Shown: piece after piece, positions 58,980 through 64,000 of the stretch | Position numbering within the stretch: the first letter of the stretch is position 1 | Layout: each line of letters starts with the position of its first letter | NCBI GenBank assembly: GCA_019722365.1 | Contig: JADFUC010002158.1 | Location: 62,001-126,000 of the forward strand | Direction of reading: 5' to 3' | Origin: Lithospermum erythrorhizon | Lineage: Eukaryota > Streptophyta > Magnoliopsida > Boraginales > Boraginaceae | DNA length: 64,000 nt | The notes under the pieces: generated by a model | What the model was told of the DNA's origin: nothing | Seen by the model: only the letters and a program-made list of their open reading frames with translations | Databases searched by the model: none | Program-made: the position numbers and the translations under genes

Positions 58980-61320
58980 AATAAAGATAAATAGAAACGT
59001 CAAGGTTCTCTACAAAGCCCTAATGGCAATGGACACAAAGAACTTGGCTAACTTCGGGAAGACATCAGATACATTTTCTCAAATTAAGATGAACCGTAGT
59101 ATCACGATGACCATCAATTCCATAAACTGAAATGATCAATTCTGCAGACTTTGAAGCTTCGAGACTTGTCATTGCCTAATTGCTTTTCTATACTCTGGAG
59201 TCATCCGTTTGTCCATTGTGACGCATCCTCATAACGATCGTGAAACCATTTCTCAGAGAGCATCCAGATGCTCTCGAACATGCCAACGAGGAAATTCCAC
59301 GCTTCTTCAATATAGCATTCATTGACTCGCAATATTCAGGTCAGCGACGTTATATCGCCTAGACGGAAAACACCGTGCCCATTTTTTCTGATCAACATCC
59401 ATAAGATAATCATACACATTTTTCTTAGTGGATCTTAACCTATGCATCGATTCCTCAAAATCAAATTCGTATGCCTTTGTCAGCAAAGATATAAGAACTC
59501 CTCTAGCTTCATTCCTTTATAACGAAATATAACATTCAAATCCATACATGAACACGCATATTCGCATACTGAAACACTCCTTAATAACATTTTCAATCGA
59601 CGGATGCCGATCAGATATAAACACAAGATCTTCCCTTTGCTCCACGCATTTTTCGCAATCATAGAAAAACCAGACCACGCTCATCACTCTCCTCGTAGTC
59701 AAGAACACCAAAAGCAATGGGGTATATTTGACGATTTCCGCCCATACCAATAGCAACGAACAATTTACCTCAAGCATTTCCACTGCTCAAGAAACAAGGT
59801 TAACAGCCTATCACGCGACGATGTCGATTGAAAACCAAGAACATTACCTAATTCCCCAAAAGCCAAAAACATCGTTTGGAAACAACTATTCTCACTTAAT
59901 TGATAGTCAATATGTTCCCTCGATTTGACTTCTTCTAACCAAAAAAGTATGTCGCCAATCTTGTATAGATCTGCCAGCCCACCACGACCAAATGCACCCC
60001 AATCTCTTTTGCTTTCCAAGCTTTCCAAGAATTCAATGTTCACACTGCGGTACTCGCCGATGAACTCCCTCAGCCTCTATACCGTCCTCTTTCACCATGT
60101 CAGCAATCGCCTTAGACGTTGCAACACCCCGACATCTCGTCATCCTCAAGTCCACCGAACATGTATGCTCTTAACATAGCATCAAGACAACCCACTACCA
60201 AATTTTCCTCGACTCTCAAAGACTATTAATCCTAAACGAAAGCATCCTTTTGTCCACGAAACTCTAACTCGATCAAGTCCTGAGTGCTAAGTATTCGAAA
60301 CTCATTTGCTTCTTCATAGACGATACGCAACTCCAGAGAATCAATGATTCTTTGTTGGGTAAAATTTCTCCAACAGTAAAGTCCCCATATTCGTGTACAT
60401 TACTAGAAACAATCATAGACGCTTCAGATTTTGTAAAGACAACATTCTCAAGCTTCGTATTGGAATCGCTATTACCGCAATGCCATGGTATAACAAATTA
60501 GAATATAGTATAACATATTATATCATATTATAACAAATTATAGCATATTATAACATATTACAAGATATTATAACATTTTATAGTATATTAACTCTATATT
60601 ATACAATGGCCTCATATCTTACCTATTGGTAGAAAAATATCAAGTGGGGGGGGTGGAGAATCAAGAGTGTAACATTTCTCCACTTGATCGGGAGTACATT
60701 TGCTGTCAATCAACAAAAACGTTAAAATATGGCTCGTATGCCCCATCAAATGCATCACGATCACTTGGGACGAAATCATCATCATAGGCAAATGCATCAT
60801 CGTAGTCAAATTCATCATTTGCACTCTCCTCATCATGAACATCGTCGGTATTGACATTATCATCAATATCTTTATCCGGATGACCCGTCTCAATATCATC
60901 TAGCCCCATAGGAGATAGAAGAACAAACTTATCTTCATGTTCATTATTACAATGTTGATTTACACTTTGACTTCTCAAATGGACAGGAGACCTACCCACA
61001 ACTACATGGGCCTTGTCAATTTTTTGATCACCAACCACCAAATTCCTTTTCTGGGTACTAATGCACAACGGGATCGGAACATCTCGTCTACTATTCAAAT
61101 CGACAAATGTTGCCACATCCTGATCTACAGTTATATCATAAGGTGGCATGATTTGTTTAGAGGGGTAACAATTCCATGCAGACACTTCAACCACATTTTC
61201 TTGTTGACTAATCCCAGTTGATACATATATCAACTCAAGGAGCTCCGAATAGGTTGTGGTGAAATTTAAACTTTTGATGCATTTCTGCTTTAAAGGCTTC
61301 ATATCTCCGTATATCTTCAT
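58980..61320 (-). pseudogene. MuDR-like transposase
   Basis: The N-terminal exon (ATG at 61320) encodes about 200 residues. TTYSELLELIYVSTGIS and AWNCYPSKQIMP form the PB1-like N-terminal domain of plant MULE transposases, followed by an acidic stretch (DDVHDEESANDEFDYDDAF). Across frames the catalytic region reads FVAIGMGGNRQIYPIAFGVL with DYEESDE (59790-59690), VFISDRHPSIENVIK (59610-59570) and YKGMKLEE (about 59520). A probable SWIM zinc finger appears as VHLNLRKCTC and VHCH (about 59100-59020). Such enzymes cut Mutator-like ends. Several frameshifts and internal stops show this copy is inactive as sequenced. Confidence 0.75.
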
Positions 61321-61900
61321 TCTTCTTCCATCGCTATTAAAATTCGATCGACAAGATAACTGAAAAGCATTCGATGCATCATGATTATAACGTATTATAA
61401 CATATTATAACGTATTATAACTTATTATAATCGTATTATATTGTAACAAATTGCTATATTTACATAACGTATTATATGTTAATATAAATACGTTATAAAG
61501 CATAGTATATTATATTATATTTGATTATATTAAGTTACTTTACATATATTTCAGCAAACAAACGAACAAAATATACATCATGATTCACCTAACTCAAATC
61601 GATTGGAGAAAACTAAGAAAAATTAGAAATCTCTACCTTTATTCCCTTCCATAAAATTCTATAAAGAATTCATTTACAAAACGTTACAAAAGCCTAGACA
61701 AGCTATTAAGTTGGTGAGTCGAAAAGAAAGAGAGAAAAAAAGCATTTAATCTCACAAGAACGAACCTAGCTTATAGTGAAAAAAGAGAAAAGCTTAAAAA
61801 AGAAAAAGCTTTAGTAAGACTCACAACGAAATCTCTGCATAAACGCACAGACGATTGATTTTTTAATGAAATGCAAATTAGTCATTTCCATATCCACTCA

Positions 61901-62265
61901 CAGATTGTTAATAAAAAGTATTTCATATTGTCACAAGAAATGTGTTATACGAATTTATTCTTCAAAATTTCTCTTTTATGCCCTAGAGCTTGCTTGCCAG
62001 TCGATGTTATTTTCCAAACAGACGAGCATCCTCAAGTCCAATCTTTTGTACTCAAACCAATGGATGAGCACTCTTCCTTTTGGACTAGAAACACCAGACA
62101 TACACTTTAATGCTTAATCAAAGCTTTTCTCAACAGAATTAAGCGAAGGCAGAAGAACCATAGAGTACCATACCAGAATCTAAAAGCAACTAACCTGTGC
62201 AGCTACCAACTCCTGAAAATTGGAGCTTGGCAGAAACAACAATCTACTCAACAAGGTTATACCCA
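61901..62265. other. 3' flank of the RecA gene
   Basis: This AT-rich stretch probably contains the 3' UTR of the minus-strand RecA gene. The + strand frames at 61866-62117 show no family resemblance. Confidence 0.4.
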
Positions 62266-64000
62266 TCACTTTTTTCTCCTTTCAAACATCTGATCTCTTA
62301 ATGAGTTGACTATTTTATCGAGGACCCTGTGATTTGCAGCCAAATAATTCTCAGCTTCCATTTCACTATTCAATGATACACCTTCTATGTAATAGCAGCC
62401 TCCATCTTTGACAATTACACCATGTTCACAGCCCAACTCCAAGACCTCAGATTCACGGCAAAACCCGCTCCCAAATTTTATACTTAATTCAGCCTCAGCC
62501 ATGGCAGGTGCTAGCTTATTTTTCACTACTTGCACACAGATCCTTAGACCAGTAGCCTGTCGGAGAGGCATGGTAAGTAAATATTCTTCAAAATATCAAA
62601 AAAACATAACAAACGTACAAGACACTTCCAGATACAAAAAAAGTGCCATTATTAATCATATCAGTTTTAGGAGCATTGGGGTATGTTATATAATTGACTG
62701 TTATTGTTATTAGCCAGATCAGTACATGACTGGCCAGGTGAGAGGCTATCATGTGTTTGATTAAAAACATTATCAATATTCATTGTAATGACAATCTTCT
62801 TGGTAGTAATAATTAGGGCCTTGAAATTAAATCTCTCTATGATTTATATAGATGAATTCAGCCTCTTCATTTGGTTCGATTGCAATATCAAGAAGCATAT
62901 CGTTTTATTGTTAAGGTCGATAACCATATAGATAACACAGTTAAAATCCGAACGAAATATTATTTTCATTAAAACCCAAAATCGCCAACTCATTTGTCGA
63001 ATCGAGTCAGCTCACTTCTTATTTTAGAATCATAATCAATGCATGCCACTCCAAGCAAAAGTCTCTACTGTCTAGTATTTTCACTGGTTGAAACCATATA
63101 ATTCGCTTTCAATATGAATTTCCAATACATAGATGTAAATGATTTGAGATTCAATAATTTCACACTATCATTCAAAAGCTGTCATCACATTGTAGAGTTT
63201 GAAAAAAATTCATTATACTATTTCAAAGATGTCCCGTTTTTTATCCCAAGTGTCTGTCAACCCAAACAATGTTAACAAATTCTAGGATTCTTATCATAAA
63301 TATCTTTTGGGTAATACTTGATACTTTAGTTTCATTAATAACACATAGTCATAGGGCAATTATATATGATTCTTACTTGTATATCAATATCTATTTGGAT
63401 CTATTAGTGTTAAGGAGTACTTTCTAGCATTGAGTTTAAAAATTAGGACTGGTCAAGGCCTTCCGATGTTTTACAAAATAGATTAATTGGTTGGTCTTCA
63501 CATAGATAATGCAAAAGAACATCATACTAACTATGGATCAAACAGGAAAGGAAAGCATTAAGGAATACAAAAAAACGCATTAAAACCCTAGAGCTTTTTC
63601 CACTACCTGTGTTTGTCAGTCTTAATTCAACATTTTATTGCAAGAAATGTTAGAAGGGCTGCAATATCCAAATTAAGATTTCACAATATTTAAATAAACT
63701 TATGAAATTTTATCTTTGAAATTTTTTATGACATTTTTTAGATTAGAAAAGTAAGACACATTTTATATGTAAAGAGTTGCAACCTCTTTCTTAAATGTAC
63801 AGCGACAATAAAAAATTTGGCAAATGAAAAATCACACATAACACAGGAGATGAGCTGCTTCATAAATAGGAACAGTCTTTAACGTAAGAAAAAGTGCATG
63901 CACCAGAATATACCTTATCCATGTTCTTCAACAATCTTTTCCTAATTAGTCTCAATCTCACAGCAGAATAGAATCGCAGTGCATTCCCTCCAGAAGTTAC
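62266..64000 (-). CDS. Organellar RecA homologue, last two exons (partial)
   Basis: Bacterial-type RecA drives homologous recombination and repair, in plants in mitochondria or plastids. Exon n-1 (64000-63914, running off the edge) reads VTSGGNALRFYSAVRLRLI and ends NMDK at an AAG/GTATATT donor. A 1357-bp intron follows. The last exon (62556-62266, after a CCGACAG acceptor) starts ATGLRICVQVVKNKLAPAM, continues with GCEHGVIVKDGGCYYIEG and stops with TGA. The phase-0 junction is exact. GGNAL+FY+++R and VxxxKNKxAPP are landmarks of the RecA core after loop L2. The last 60 residues correspond to the RecA C-terminal domain and end in RRKK. The frame is intact. The nuclear location with introns implies a transit peptide upstream, outside the window. 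Confidence 0.85.
62557..63913 (-). other. RecA intron, with no gene inside
   Basis: The intron is bounded by GTATATTC at 63913 and CCGACAG at 62557 on the minus strand. It is AT-rich, and no transposon or other gene was recognised in it. Confidence 0.7.

Larger units (their letters stand above)
54850..61900 (-). mobile_element. MuDR-type Mutator-like element, decayed (approximate limits)
   Basis: The span holds a minus-strand MULE transposase (58980-61320) and a divergent or facing set of plus-strand exons (55390-58250), the two-gene layout of large plant MULEs. Six tracts of a TTATAATGTGTTATA-like repeat occur only in this span and tie it together as one unit. No convincing terminal inverted repeats were found, so the ends are placed at the outermost repeat tracts and coding DNA. 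Confidence 0.5.

Noticed and set aside
60937..61221. Plus-strand frame of 94 codons
   Set aside because: It is the antisense shadow of the conserved MuDR-like N-terminal exon.

Overview
The window is plant nuclear DNA, most likely from a eudicot. It is AT-rich, gene-poor and dominated by nested transposable elements: Ty1/copia, CACTA, Mutator-like, Stowaway-type MITEs, a Cassandra TRIM, and SINE and LINE remnants. The few host genes have spliced exons. The order of the plant cannot be fixed from the sequence alone. Many coding stretches can be read only by moving between frames at single-base gains or losses, several of them in homopolymers. They may therefore be old pseudogenes, unpolished assembly, or both.

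Layout. 1-492: 3' end of an unidentified W/G-rich protein gene. 902-1033: LINE remnant. 1350-1593: Stowaway-like MITE. 1597-23682: one copia element (B, + strand) flanked by the 5-bp duplication AGTAC. It has been hit three times: by a second copia element (A, - strand, 1809-8271, duplication ATATT) in its left LTR, by about 10.6 kb of CACTA DNA (10227-20869) in its integrase, and by about 380 bp in its right LTR. 23700-26230: a long LTR-like repeat. 26681-28865: a family 17 beta-1,3-glucanase gene (- strand), the clearest host gene in the interior. Its second intron looks recently gained. 28966-34800: AT-rich DNA with a 437-bp inverted-repeat element, a SINE, and a tandem duplication of which only one copy carries a MITE. 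34830-37600: a second LTR-like repeat (- strand) containing a solo Cassandra LTR and 33-bp tandem repeats.

37800-42960: a FAR1/FHY3-type transposase gene split by a third LTR-like repeat (38392-41153). 43100-52300: minus-strand coding fragments, including an Ulp1-like protease fragment, broken by a Pack-MULE candidate (46082-47569, 9-bp duplication) and a complete Cassandra TRIM (48904-49620), then three ~350-bp tandem repeats. 52808-53866: another inverted-repeat element with a MITE inside. 54850-61900: a MuDR-type Mutator-like element with transposase remnants on the - strand and a companion gene on the + strand, its non-coding parts filled with a TTATAATGTGTTATA-like repeat. 62266-64000: the last two exons of an organellar RecA gene (- strand), which runs off the right edge.

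No operon-like or clustered host pathway is visible. The host genes (W/G-rich protein, glucanase, RecA) are isolated islands between transposons. The most interesting signals are the apparent intron gain in the glucanase and the readable insertion chronology of the nested elements. I found no new defence or other multi-gene system.
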